Of a stretch of 64,000 bases of DNA, positions 1 to 9,140 are shown one piece after another. Source of the DNA: Malurus cyaneus samueli. Its lineage: Eukaryota; Chordata; Aves; Passeriformes; Maluridae. Position 1 is the stretch's first letter, and each line of letters starts with the position of its first letter. The stretch covers positions 7,569,081 through 7,633,080 of the forward strand of contig CM019219.1 in NCBI GenBank assembly GCA_009741485.1, read 5' to 3'. The notes beneath the pieces are model-generated. The model did no database searches. It saw only the letters and a program-made list of their open reading frames with translations, and was not told the DNA's origin. A program made the translations under genes and the position numbers.

Positions 1-870
1 TCTCTCAACTCCATCGCTCCTGTCAGGAATGATGCAATGAGCAGAAAAGAAGCAGGTTGGAAAGGAATTGGCTGAGATTGCTAATGGGCAATTATTTAGC
101 AAGATGGTGCTCGGGCAGGTCTCAGGGCTAATAGCTTGGGGTTAATTCTGCCCTGGTCTTGAACCAGATTTTTTTCCTTCCCCTTGAAAAATTCTTTTGG
201 AGTGTTCTGGGATGAGAAGTTTGTTTATCTGGTAAATTCTTTAATTCCAGGTTTCCCTGAACAAAACACCAGTCACGATGTCCTCTGGTGGGTAGTTCAG
301 TATCTTGCCTATTGGCATTTTCCAAGTTCCTTTTACATCCAAAGACCTCAATCCAGACCCATCTTCACCCATATGTACATAAAAGGATTTTCAGGGACCC
401 AGGGTCATCCACTCTTCCCAGAAAATATAGGAAATGCAATTTCTTATCTGCTGCTGACCCTGCTGCTCTCTCATATGGGAGTTGTAAAAAATAGTGAAGG
501 TTTGTGTTGTGAGCCCCGGGCCTTATCCTCCCAGTGACCTATTATTCCTACCAATGTTAAAAGTACACCTATAGAGTTTAAGAGGAGCACCTTAACATGA
601 AAGGCATCTACAATTACAGTGTGCCTATATAATCAAGGCATGGGTTATAAAATCAATGTGGGATCCTACTTTGGAAGCTTTGAATTACCCTTTTAAGAAA
701 TCACTCATTGCCATCATCTAAATCAGAATATTCTATTAGACAACAGACAGACCCCACCAGCTGGAGAGCACTAAGGTCCCCTTGTGTTAGGGGACATCAC
801 CAGACCTTCCTGGCAGTTTTCAGTGATCCCTGCAATAGGATGAGTGGTGCTGTATAAGAATTTTTTTCCA
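1..870. other. Unique non-coding sequence, nothing recognised
   Basis: Mixed-composition single-copy-looking sequence. Open frames here (up to 117 codons) have no recognisable protein content and no codon-like composition. No repeat similarity seen. Confidence 0.6.
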
Positions 871-910
871 TCTCCTTTGTGGGAGTTTTGTTCTTTTCAA
901 GAGTTCAGTT

Positions 911-1003
911 TGGTTTTTTTTTGTTTGCTTGTTTGTTTTTTTGGGTTTTTTTTTTGGTTGTTTTTTTTTTGGTTTTTTTTTTGGTTGTTTTTTTTTTTTT
1001 TTT
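911..1003. repeat. T-rich low-complexity tract with periodic GG
   Basis: Long T runs interrupted at intervals of about 10-14 bases by GG or GGG, plus a few TTTG units at the left end. Open frames crossing it on either strand are Phe/Val-rich or Lys/Thr-rich artefacts. Confidence 0.9.
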
Positions 1004-1660
1004 AGATAGGGCTGCCTGTGAAGCCATGAAATTCAGCATAATTTCAGATGGGGGTGTGTTACAGGGGAGAAAAACACCTGGTCCCACTGCACAGAAAACT
1101 CCCAGGAAAAATGAAAATGTTCTAGTAATGTTTGCAGCTCAAGCACATCCATTTGAGTGGAGCCCTTTGTGTTAATACCAAGGTGTTTATTTCAGAGGGA
1201 TGCTCTAGGTAGGCTCTCTCTGTATGAGACAGCTGATTTATGCCGTGATTGTTTGCCACCAGCGGTCCTGCTGCCTCGCAAGCCACACCCTTTGCTGCCA
1301 TCCCGAGGTTTGGATTTGATTTCCCTCGAGAAAGAAGCTTGTGTTCACATTCCCGTCCACCTGTGTTGCCTCAATGCAGCATTGTATGTTTCCGGCTTTT
1401 TTTACCCTCCCCTCCCCACCCCTGTGAATTTGCTCTCATTGAGTGGCCTGAAGAAAAATAAAAATAAAAAAAAAAAGCCCACCTCCTACTAAGAGGACTA
1501 AGACCTGGGGAGCCAGCGAAGAGGAGAGGCCGTTGCCTCTAAAGTTCAGAAATGAAAAAAAATGACTTGTTCTTTTGAGCTTGCTGTTCCCTGATGTGAC
1601 ACTGTGATCAGTATCAAATGCTTGGTGGCAAGGATTTTTGTCAAGTTTTCCCAGCTAAAA
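1004..1660. other. Unique non-coding sequence with a short A-rich run
   Basis: No gene or transposon recognised. A-rich low complexity occurs at about 1455-1478. Confidence 0.6.
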
Positions 1661-1960
1661 TAGATTTAACCTACCAGTTGCTCTTTGTGGGTTTAACAAT
1701 GTGTGTGACAATAAAGGGCTGCTGCCGCTGCATTGTTAATACATGAATAGTCCCGGCTCTGTATTTACTATTGTGCACTGCAGATTTCCAGGAAGGAGTG
1801 TTTGGCTCTGGCTATTGATACGTGTCCTGTTTTGCAGAAGGAGCTGAATCAGCCCCTCGGTGATTAGTTAATATGAAGGGGCAGTTAGGATTTAATTGAA
1901 ATTAAGGAAAGCACCCCATTGCCTTTGAACTGCTCTCTGGGCTTTCTGCCCTGCTCAGGG
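1661..1960. promoter_or_regulatory. Candidate enhancer (SOX/homeodomain-type motifs)
   Basis: TTAACAATG (1693-1701) and its exact reverse complement CATTGTTAA (1731-1739) form a 9-bp inverted pair of SOX-like ACAAT cores. A further ACAAT lies between them near 1709. Downstream are GATTAGTTAATATG (1862-1875) and the near-palindromic TTTAATTGAAATTAAG (1891-1906), both homeodomain-like. The block is complex and has no repeat similarity. Enhancer function is inference; conservation was not tested. Confidence 0.4.
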
Positions 1961-2749
1961 GGTGTGCCCGGGTTTCACACTTTGCTGTCGCTGCCTCTGC
2001 ATGTGAGGAGTTCACCCTGCGGGCAGGAAACTTGGAAAATGCCAAAATCAAGGGAGAAATCTATTCCTTGATAGCACTTTGTGGTTTGTTCTTGGCTGGG
2101 GCTGGCCAGCAGTGCTATGGACAAGAAAAAGAGGAAACGAGAAAGAAACTGAGATGCTCTGTTCCTCCAGGAAAAGCACTGTCAGAGAGGTCAGAATGAG
2201 AGGGAAGCTTCAAGGACCCCATGGATGTTTCTGGTGCCTCCTGTGAATGTAGTTTATTCTCATTTTATGTCACACATAGCACCCAGCTGGGACTGGGCTG
2301 CCTGGGCTGGAGGAGGATGGTGAAGGCAGGAGGGCTGGGTGGGATGGAGCAGGATGCTGGCAAAACCCCAGCAGGTCCATCATGGGGGTCACTGACCCCT
2401 GCACAATGGTGGAGGCGTGTTCCCACCTCTGTGCCCTTCTTCACTCACCTGAAATACCCTCAGAGCCTCCACAGGGCACGGGAACTGTCCATGAACGCTG
2501 GCCAGCCCATGAATGTCCCCCCAGGAGCAAACCTCAGCAATGGCATTTCTCCAACCAGCCTGAGGGACCCTTTGTGGGCAGTGCCCTCGATGGGAGCCAC
2601 ATCTGCCTCTCCCCTGGATAGAAAGAGCCAGATGCTGTCCCAGGTGACCCAGAGTCAACCCTGGGCAGGAAAAGAAAGTTGCTCTCAGGTGCTGAGACAA
2701 AAAAAAAAAAAGAAAGTCCCCGAAGCAAACATCCCTCCATCCTGGAAGT
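1961..2749. other. GC-richer unique sequence, nothing recognised
   Basis: Overlapping open frames of up to 176 codons occur on both strands, as expected for sequence poor in A/T-rich stops. Their translations show no domain and run into the A12 tract at about 2700-2711. Confidence 0.55.
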
Positions 2750-2960
2750 GATCTTTGCCGGTGTTTCTCTTGGTTTCATTTCCGTAACAATCAGCCACTT
2801 GTTATTAAATCAATGCTGCTGGGGAAATGGAGTTAAATTAAGGGAGATCAGAGGCAGGAACGGAAGCGACGTCTATATAAATATCTGCCTATATTATATA
2901 GAGTACTGTAGTTAATCAATCCTGAGAACAAAGAGCTTGGCTGGAGCGAAGGAGCAGCCA
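2750..2960. promoter_or_regulatory. Candidate conserved non-coding block
   Basis: Contains AACAATCAGCC, CTTGTTATTAAATCAATG (SOX/HOX-PBX-like), GTTAAATTAAGG and TAGTTAATCAATCC in about 130 bases, with CpGs kept at GGAACGGAAGCGACG. No transposon similarity. Regulatory role is inferred from motif density only. Confidence 0.35.
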
Positions 2961-3299
2961 CGGCCAAGCCAAGGAGCCCTGCTGTGGTGAGCAAGCAAAC
3001 AGCGCTATCGACGAGGAAAATGTTCATAAAGACTTCTCTCCCACTGAAGGAGTTGAAAAACGAGGGTTTTCAGCCCCTGGGGCAAGCGCTGGTCCCATGG
3101 CTCTTTGGGCTAGCGCTCCTCTGAAGGTTAGTGAGCACAACAGCCAGATGAGGGGACAGCAGCTCCTCTTAACTGAGGCAAAAATCTTATTGATTATACG
3201 CTCAATAAAAGGTCAAAACTCCCTTTGAGGGTCACCGCAGTTGCAGTAGAGCTCTTCCCAGCCCCAGCCCCTCTCCCTGTCTGCCGAGTGTTTTGTGCC
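2961..3299. other. Unique sequence between two enhancer-like blocks
   Basis: No gene or repeat recognised. Several isolated CpGs and a TGATTATACGCTCAATAAA stretch near 3190 could belong to a flanking element. Confidence 0.5.
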
Positions 3300-3500
3300 A
3301 GTCTCTCCAGGTGGACACCTGGGGTAAAAGTGAGCTGCAAATGAGCTAATCATCATTAATGTGTCGGTAGAACCTGCCAGCCTGACATCCCTCCTAATGG
3401 CTGACAAATGTCAGGGTGACTTGTATGCTTTTTTTGTTAATTGAATTGGTTAATTAGGTCCAGAGGCCTGGCTGCTAATTGTGAGCTGCGGTGGAATATG
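3300..3500. promoter_or_regulatory. Candidate enhancer with clustered homeodomain and TALE cores
   Basis: AGCTAATCATCATTAATG (3345-3362), TTAATTGAATTGGTTAATTAGG (3437-3458) and GCTAATTGTGAGC (near 3473) give at least five TAAT/ATTA cores in 140 bases. CTGACAT (3382-3388) and ATGTCAG (3408-3414) form an inverted pair around another TGACA core. This density is typical of developmental enhancers near homeobox targets. Conservation not testable here. Confidence 0.45.
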
Positions 3501-3505
3501 GGTTT

Positions 3506-3523
3506 AAAAAAAAAAAAAAAAAA
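3506..3523. repeat. Poly-A run (18)
   Basis: Uninterrupted A18 right after the homeodomain-rich block, continuing into A-rich sequence to about 3560. No retroposed body is seen in front of it. Confidence 0.9.
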
Positions 3524-3769
3524 GAGCCACAACAACAAGAAAAACAAAAAAACCCTATAAAATCCGATGCAAGGAAGTTAAAACAAAAGGGAGAGATGGG
3601 GGGAAAATAGCACCCCCCACTCATGCACTCGCTGCCTCACTCACATGCACACACAAAACCTCCTTTGTGTTCTTTACAATCTGTACAGTTACCTTCACTT
3701 AATTTCTGACCTGCCACATGCTACTGCCTTCTTGATGTGTTTTTAAAAGGAGGGTTAGAGAAATTCCAA

Positions 3770-3960
3770 ATCTGCCTTTTTTGACGAGAGCATCTGCTCA
3801 GCCAGAAACACAGTCATTAATTTTCTGCCAATTAGCAAAAAGAAAAAGAGAGAGATAGAGGGAAAAAAAAAGAAGAGGGGAAAAAACCCCTCCAGATTTG
3901 CATCTTAATTTGTTACTTTGTAAAGATGTTGGTTTTTTTAAAAGTTAAATACTCCCTCCG
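3770..3960. promoter_or_regulatory. Candidate conserved non-coding block
   Basis: GTCATTAATTTTCTGCC followed by AATTAGCAAA, preceded by TTGACGAGAGCATCTGCTCAGCC. A purine-rich stretch follows, then TTAATTTGTTAC. No repeat similarity. Low-to-moderate support as a regulatory element. Confidence 0.3.
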
Positions 3961-4024
3961 GTTTGCCAGCCATAGAAAGTGAAGAGATGATAGCAACTTC
4001 CCACCAAGAAAAGGCAATTAATCA

Positions 4025-4130
4025 TTATATTTTGCACTTCTGTAGCAGCTTTCATCCCCTGATCTCAAAGCGCTTTGTGAAATTATTGCATTAAGTCTCC
4101 TGCCAAGCCCCGGTGAGGGTGGCGGTGTAC
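4025..4130. repeat. Ancient amniote SINE/LINE-tail-like fragment
   Basis: The segment containing GATCTCAAAGCGCTTTGTGA, preceded by TTTGCACTTCTGTAGCAGC and followed by a degenerate CCCCGGTGAGG, matches from memory the dispersed amniote repeat that carries 'tagcgcctttcat..gatctcaaagcgcttta' and a 'gtgaggtaggt' box. The family name is uncertain (MIR/L3-type tail). Boundaries approximate. Confidence 0.6.
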
Positions 4131-5229
4131 CAGCAAACTCCTTGGGGCCAAGGTGGTCTTAATCTGCGTCTGCTGAAATGTGCCAAGGACACCAATAAAC
4201 TTTAGAACAAATAATTACGAGTCTACCTGTTTCAGTGAGGGTTAAGAAGAGGCTCAGGGAGCATTTGGGGGCTTCCCGGAGGGATACAACCTTGAGCTGG
4301 AGGGAACACCTTGAAGCATCTTCCTCCAGTCTCAGCATTCCCACTCCTTCTTCATGAACAGCCTCAACTGGCAGCTACAGGCAGAAAGACCTCTGGCACT
4401 GCAGGAATTAAAAGTATTGGAGCTAGAGCTGTTCAGGAACCAGATTTTCCACTGTGCAAAATGCCCCACAGACCATGAAAACTCCATCCACTCTGTTTTG
4501 AAACAGAAAAGTTGGGAATTCAACCATTTCCTGCCAGGTGAAAGTTAAAAAAACTAGTGCCCAATCACTTGAAACACCTTTTTGTAAATAATACCACTTT
4601 GCATCACATCTCAGCCTTGCAAACTTCTCTGTTTGTTTCCACCTTCCTAAAAGAAAATTAGCTTCATTTCAAAAATCAAGGCTATTTCCTCTTCATGAGT
4701 GAAATGAGGGTATTTTTGTTCATGAGATTTGGGGTTTTTTGTTTTTTTTTCTTTTAATCAGATGCTTCCTTCCATAACGGCCTCGTGCAATTTGAAAGCA
4801 ACCTGGCAAAATCCATACATTTCTACAGAGAAGGAAAAAAAGGTTTAATTATCACTGAATGATGATTTCTCCTACAATAGTTTGTCCTGTGACAGTACTG
4901 ACATGAAAAACTTATCTGTTTGCCTGTTTCCATGTGTGCTTTGGATTTCAAGGTATTTATCTTCCTTCACGTAACAGAGGGATCTTCTTGACTCAGAAAA
5001 CAAAAACCCAGGTGCTCGATCCCTGGTGTTACTCCCTGTGCAGGCTCGTTGAATCAGTTTGCCTCAGTTTCCCTTTTTCCCCGTGGTCAGGGCTGGCTGG
5101 TGCCCACAGGTACCTCCTTGGCCAGCCAGGCAGGTGCCTTTAGTCCTCCTCTTTCCTCACCCCAGACTCCCCCAGACACCCGAGGGCTCTCAGGAGGGGC
5201 GATTTGTGGATGCTGGCAATGGTCTCCCA
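4131..5229. other. Unique non-coding sequence, nothing recognised
   Basis: No recognisable gene. Short T-rich run near 4733-4755. Open frames do not exceed about 80 codons and show no domain. Confidence 0.55.
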
Positions 5230-5560
5230 GCCCTCAGGTGAAGATAAAATACGCCGATTATCCTGCTCGCTTCTCCACCCCCCCTCCTGCCGGATAGCAA
5301 AGTTGCCTTACGAGTTAAAATAAATTGCCTCCCGCTCCCCACTGAAAGCATTTTGACTTTGTCTTGAATCGCGTATTCCAGTAGTCATTATACTTCAGCT
5401 GCTTCTTCTTCTTCTTCTTAGCATATGACATACATAGCAGTTCAAAAGTTGCAGCGAGCTGCTGCCAGGTCACATTCAAAGGAAAGTATCTGGGAAGCTG
5501 GCAGCTAAAAGTATCTGATAAGTTGGCACTGTTACTGCTCAGCAGGAGGAGGGAGAAGTG
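5230..5560. promoter_or_regulatory. Candidate conserved non-coding block
   Basis: AT-rich cores (AAAATACGCCGATTATCC, ACGAGTTAAAATAAATTGCC) lie beside retained CpGs (GAATCGCGTATTCCAG). Two near-copies of AAAGTATCTG (5483-5492 and 5508-5517) flank GGAAGCTGGCAGC. A short (CTT)n run is inside. No transposon similarity; enhancer role inferred. Confidence 0.35.
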
Positions 5561-5719
5561 AAGGAAGGAAGGGGAGGGGGAGCCAGGCATGGGGGAGCAG
5601 GGAAGGGGAGAGATTCAAAGGGCTTTTGTTTCTGGATCAGATTCTTCCAGACTCTGAAACTTTTGCAGAGATGTATATGCCAGGGATTTCTTTTTTTTTT
5701 CCCCTTCTCTTCCTCCTCT

Positions 5720-5890
5720 CCATAGTTTAATGCATTAAAATAACCTATTAAAAGGCCTATATTTGCTTTCAAGCAGACTCTGAAAGGCGCTCAAGATGTC
5801 ACTATTAAAACCGGCGCTGTGCTTTGCAGGCGAAGGTCTGTGGTGAGGAGAATAAAGCAGAATTGATTAGCTGCTCCGACTTTGCCAGCC
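5720..5890. promoter_or_regulatory. Candidate conserved non-coding block (MEF2/homeodomain-like)
   Basis: TTTAATGCATTAAAATAACC is centred on the palindrome TTTAATGCATTAAA. It is followed by CCTATTAAAAGGCCTATATT, a MEF2-like A/T core, then AAGATGTCACTATTAAAACC and GAATTGATTAGCTGC. Isolated CpGs are retained. Function inferred. Confidence 0.4.
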
Positions 5891-6295
5891 TCACAAAGCC
5901 TGCGGTGTGCCACGAGTTGCTGGAGAACAGATCAGCAGCTTCCAGCCAGCCCGCCTGTACACAAGGGTGCGTCCCTTTGAAACCCAGCTTGGTTCCGCAG
6001 AGCCAGCCGCCGGCCCGGCATCCCCACCATGTGCCCGCCTTTCCCGCTTCCCCATGCCCTATTTTCCTGCTTTTGTGAATCATTTGGGAAGAGTCAAAAT
6101 TAAACCAGAGAACAAAATGCCCACCTGGGGGGTTGTGGAGGGCGTTCGATCCGAGGAAGGCACAAACACTGCGGCTGGGGCTCTGAGAGTCCTGTTCCTG
6201 GCTACTTAATCCACAATGAATATCAGAACAAACAGACTGGGAAATGTTGGAAAATGCTGCAAATGGCCAAAAGCACAAAGCCAAGGCACAAAGGT
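5891..6295. other. GC-rich unique sequence, nothing recognised
   Basis: A 159-codon minus-strand frame crosses this stretch and part of the preceding enhancer-like block, but it shows no domain or signal and overlaps open frames on the other strand. Treated as chance. Confidence 0.55.
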
Positions 6296-6620
6296 AACGA
6301 GGGGATCGGAGTCCTTATGTTTTGCATGGAAATGATCTACTCCACACCTTTGAAATTAGGGGATGGTGTTCGTGTCACGCCGTGCATCAATCTGACAATC
6401 CATCCCTGAGTAGTCATTGTCATTACACCACGGGTCACATTTGTTACAACTCTATTAATGTGTATGAAGTTACTTCCAGTCTAACACTGGTCTAAGAAAA
6501 TCAGGCTTAATTAGATTCCCCTTGTAATTAAATGCAATTTATTCTTATGCTTTGTGTTACGCTTCTGGCTTGCCCGTGCTATTGTCTGCTGATTATTAGA
6601 AATGTATTTATGACAGGTGT
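6296..6620. promoter_or_regulatory. Candidate enhancer (POU/LIM-homeodomain-type motifs)
   Basis: The octamer-like TTTTGCATGGAAAT (6320-6333), GCTTAATTAGATT (near 6505) and GTAATTAAATGCAATTTA (near 6524) sit in one complex segment. It also has TGTCATTACACC and an E-box-like GACAGGTGTAAC at its right edge. CpGs are retained (TTCGTGTCACGCCGTGC). Among the strongest enhancer-like blocks by motif content. Confidence 0.45.
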
Positions 6621-7469
6621 AACAACAGCGTAGGAGCTGTGTTTATGGCAAACACACAATTAGCTTTGCTTGTGCCATCCCTGGCACAGCAGGGCCTTGG
6701 CTGCTGAATGCAGCTGGTGATGGGAGAGCCACAAAAATAAAGAGTAGGCAAGGCAAGCCTGATCTCATCTGCCTTGGTGGGTTGAGGCTGTGGCACATGA
6801 AATCAGGCTGAGGCCCTGTGTTCCATGTTTATGCCTGTAACTCCTCCCAAGGAAAGCTCCCACAAGCCCTTAGTGACTGAGAAACTTCAGCTCTGCTTTT
6901 CCAGAGGTTGGCCCATGTTTAACCTGGCCTGTTAAAAACAGGGCTGCTGACTTTAACAGAGATGAGAGCAGCAAGATGAGCATGTGTCCGTCCCTCAAGG
7001 GTTCAGACTCTGCGCTACACAAACCTGAACAAACTGCTCTGTGCAACTCAGCTGGAAAACGCCTTTTTTCCCCTTTACAATTATGCCAACAGCTGCCTGA
7101 GGTACAAGCAGAAGAACAGGTCCAAGGACATACAAGGCTGCAGGTTCACATCAAGAGCTGCTCTCTCCATGCATCCCCTCACCAAAAATTGCCAGCCATG
7201 GGGTGTTCCTTCTTTATTTTCAGGGGAGCATTGCTGAATGATTCTTCTGTGTCCACTGAATTCAACAAACTAAATTGAAAATCATCCAATACCTTCATTA
7301 TTTTCCATTTAAATGAGTGGTAAACTAGGTGCAGAGACCAAGTAAGGTCTCCCTTCCTGCTACTTGAAGTAGTTTAACAGAGGGGAAACACCTTTGGAGG
7401 TGAGCTGGCTGAGGCAGAATGAGAGCCAGAAGAGATTGTAGTAACAGTTATTTTCCCCACCACCACCTA
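6621..7469. other. Unique non-coding sequence, nothing recognised
   Basis: No gene or repeat recognised. Longest frame about 100 codons, without domain features. Confidence 0.55.
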
Positions 7470-7930
7470 TGTTCCCAAACAACCTGATTATTCTCATTAG
7501 CGCTGCGTTCGGATGGCTGCAAACAAATAAAAGAAAGCAGGGGCGGGAGCGGGTAGTAAATCCTCCATATATGAATATGATGAGGAGTTTAGGCAGCTCC
7601 CTCCCACTCCTGCTAAAAAAAGTTTTAATCTTGGCCGCTGCGTGCATATTGACCGGCTGCATATTGACACGCCACCTGCTGAGGCTGCTGCAGCTATTGA
7701 TAACCAATGCCATCACGCCTAAAGTTCAAACACCGACCGGCGGCTTTCATGTTTGTAAACAGTATTGATCTGCATAAATCAGCGTGCCATTAGACTGCCG
7801 GATTAAACAAGGACGAGGACAGAACATTTGTGAGATTAAATCCGGAAACAGTTAATTAAAAGCCGAGCAATAAACCCGAGCTGTAAACAGCAGGCAATTA
7901 ATTCAGGCATCTGTAGATGTGCGTGCGCAG
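7470..7930. promoter_or_regulatory. Candidate enhancer with four TATTGA(C/T) cores
   Basis: TATTGAY occurs at 7647, 7662, 7695 and 7763. The first two are inside an exact 11-bp direct repeat TGCATATTGAC (7643-7653 and 7658-7668). TATTGAT resembles ONECUT/PBX cores. A FOX-like TGTTTGTAAACA (7750-7761) abuts the fourth copy. GGTTAAT/AATTAATT cores and many retained CpGs (GCGCTGCGTTCGG, ACACCGACCGGCGG) complete the block. Unusually complex, no repeat similarity. Confidence 0.5.
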
Positions 7931-8171
7931 CCCTTCGCCGTGTTCCTGGCTGCGCCCCGCACCGGTCCCCTGTCCCCCAAACTGCCACCTGTCCCCAGCA
8001 GCAGCCATCACCAAAACCCATGCTGAGTGCCCTCTCAACACACTGCTGCAGATTACTCTGAAAAATAATCTTGAGATGCAGGGGATTTTTCTTTTAGCAG
8101 GAGGAGAGGGAAACCCTCTAAACTTTCCTTGTGCACAGAGTGGTTTTGTTGTAGCAGAAGTCCTGACGTAC

Positions 8172-8340
8172 CACAGAATCACAGAATAAACTAGGCTGGA
8201 AGAGACCCTCAAGATCATCAAGTCCAACCTATGACCCAACAGCTCCTCATCAACTAAACCATGGTGCTGAGTGCCACGTCCACTCTTTTTTTAAACACAT
8301 CTAAGGACAGTGACTCCACCACCTCCCTGGACAGACAGAG
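8172..8340 (-). mobile_element. CR1 LINE, 3' end only
   Basis: On the + strand it opens with CACAGAATCACAGAAT, the complement of the octamer repeat that ends CR1 elements. A segment like the reverse complement of the CR1 3' UTR follows (GGAAGAGACCCTCAAGATC, then CATCAAGTCCAACC), then a degraded 'CACCACCTCCCTGG' region. The element reads on the minus strand and is severely 5'-truncated. The inner boundary is approximate. Confidence 0.9.
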
Positions 8341-9039
8341 GTGGCCTGGACCTGTGGAAGACTGAAGAATTCCTCTGGTCTAAATATTTTTTCTGGCACT
8401 GACCCCCTCAGGGTCATCACTCCAGTGCTTCAATGAAGGCCTTGGCATCTTCAATTCAGCCATTTTTTCCAGCAACAAACAACCCATTTAATGGAACAGA
8501 AATTTCTGGCATTTGCACAAATATTCATTTTTGAAACAAATGAAGAAACAAAAAAACCCCAGCCCAGTGATCTCAAAAAAATAACCAACAAGAATGGAAG
8601 ATTTTCAGATTTTTGCTGTTCTCTATTTGTTTGCATCCCCTTCTTTCATTTCTTCACTCTTTCTAATGAAAAAAAAGAGAAACAGAAAGGAAGGAGAGGC
8701 TTAAGGCTGCTTAAAGGAGGAAGAACAAGTTCGCTTAACTAAAAGCAAACAAGTAAATTTAGAAAAAATAAATGCAAAGTTATTTTTAATCCTCCCTTGA
8801 AAAGTTTCCCACATTTTCTAACCAGTTCTGTTAGCTACATGTCCTCAATCCACGCCTTATAGAATTACAGCTAAGTTGGCTTCATTACAGATGATTTAAT
8901 GGTTATTTTATACTGCATGTGGAGAACTTGTCGGCTCTAAAAACAGTGCAGTGTGACTGAGTCTATAACTGTGTGGGATTTATGGGGCCTTATCCCTCAC
9001 AACATTCAAGAAAGATGGACATTCCCCTACCAACTTTGC
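8341..9039. other. AT-rich unique sequence
   Basis: No gene. An AT-rich segment at about 8880-8960 with GATGATTTAATGG could be a weak conserved block, but motif density is low. Confidence 0.5.
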
Positions 9040-9140
9040 TTTCAGAAGTGGGGAATTAGGGCACAGAAATAATATGGGAAACCAGGAAAAGAGCTCAGAC
9101 CTCTCAAAACCTTGTCCAGCACCATGACCAATGAGCTATC
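9040..9140 (-). repeat. MIR/CORE-SINE-like fragment
   Basis: In order: AAGTGGGGAATTAGGGCACAG, a gap, GAGCTCAGACCTCTC, and a tail like 'agtgctctaaccactaga' (CAGCACCATGACCAATGAG). This order matches the reverse complement of MIR-type SINEs. Highly diverged; boundaries uncertain. Confidence 0.5.

Noticed and set aside
905..1175. Open frames on both strands over the T-rich tract
   Set aside because: Composition artefact: Phe/Val-rich or Lys/Thr-rich translations of the repeat.
2221..2751. 176-codon + strand frame
   Set aside because: No domain or codon signal; ends in an A-rich run; opposite-strand frames equally open.
5805..6284. 159-codon minus-strand frame
   Set aside because: No recognisable protein features; GC-rich sequence makes such frames common.
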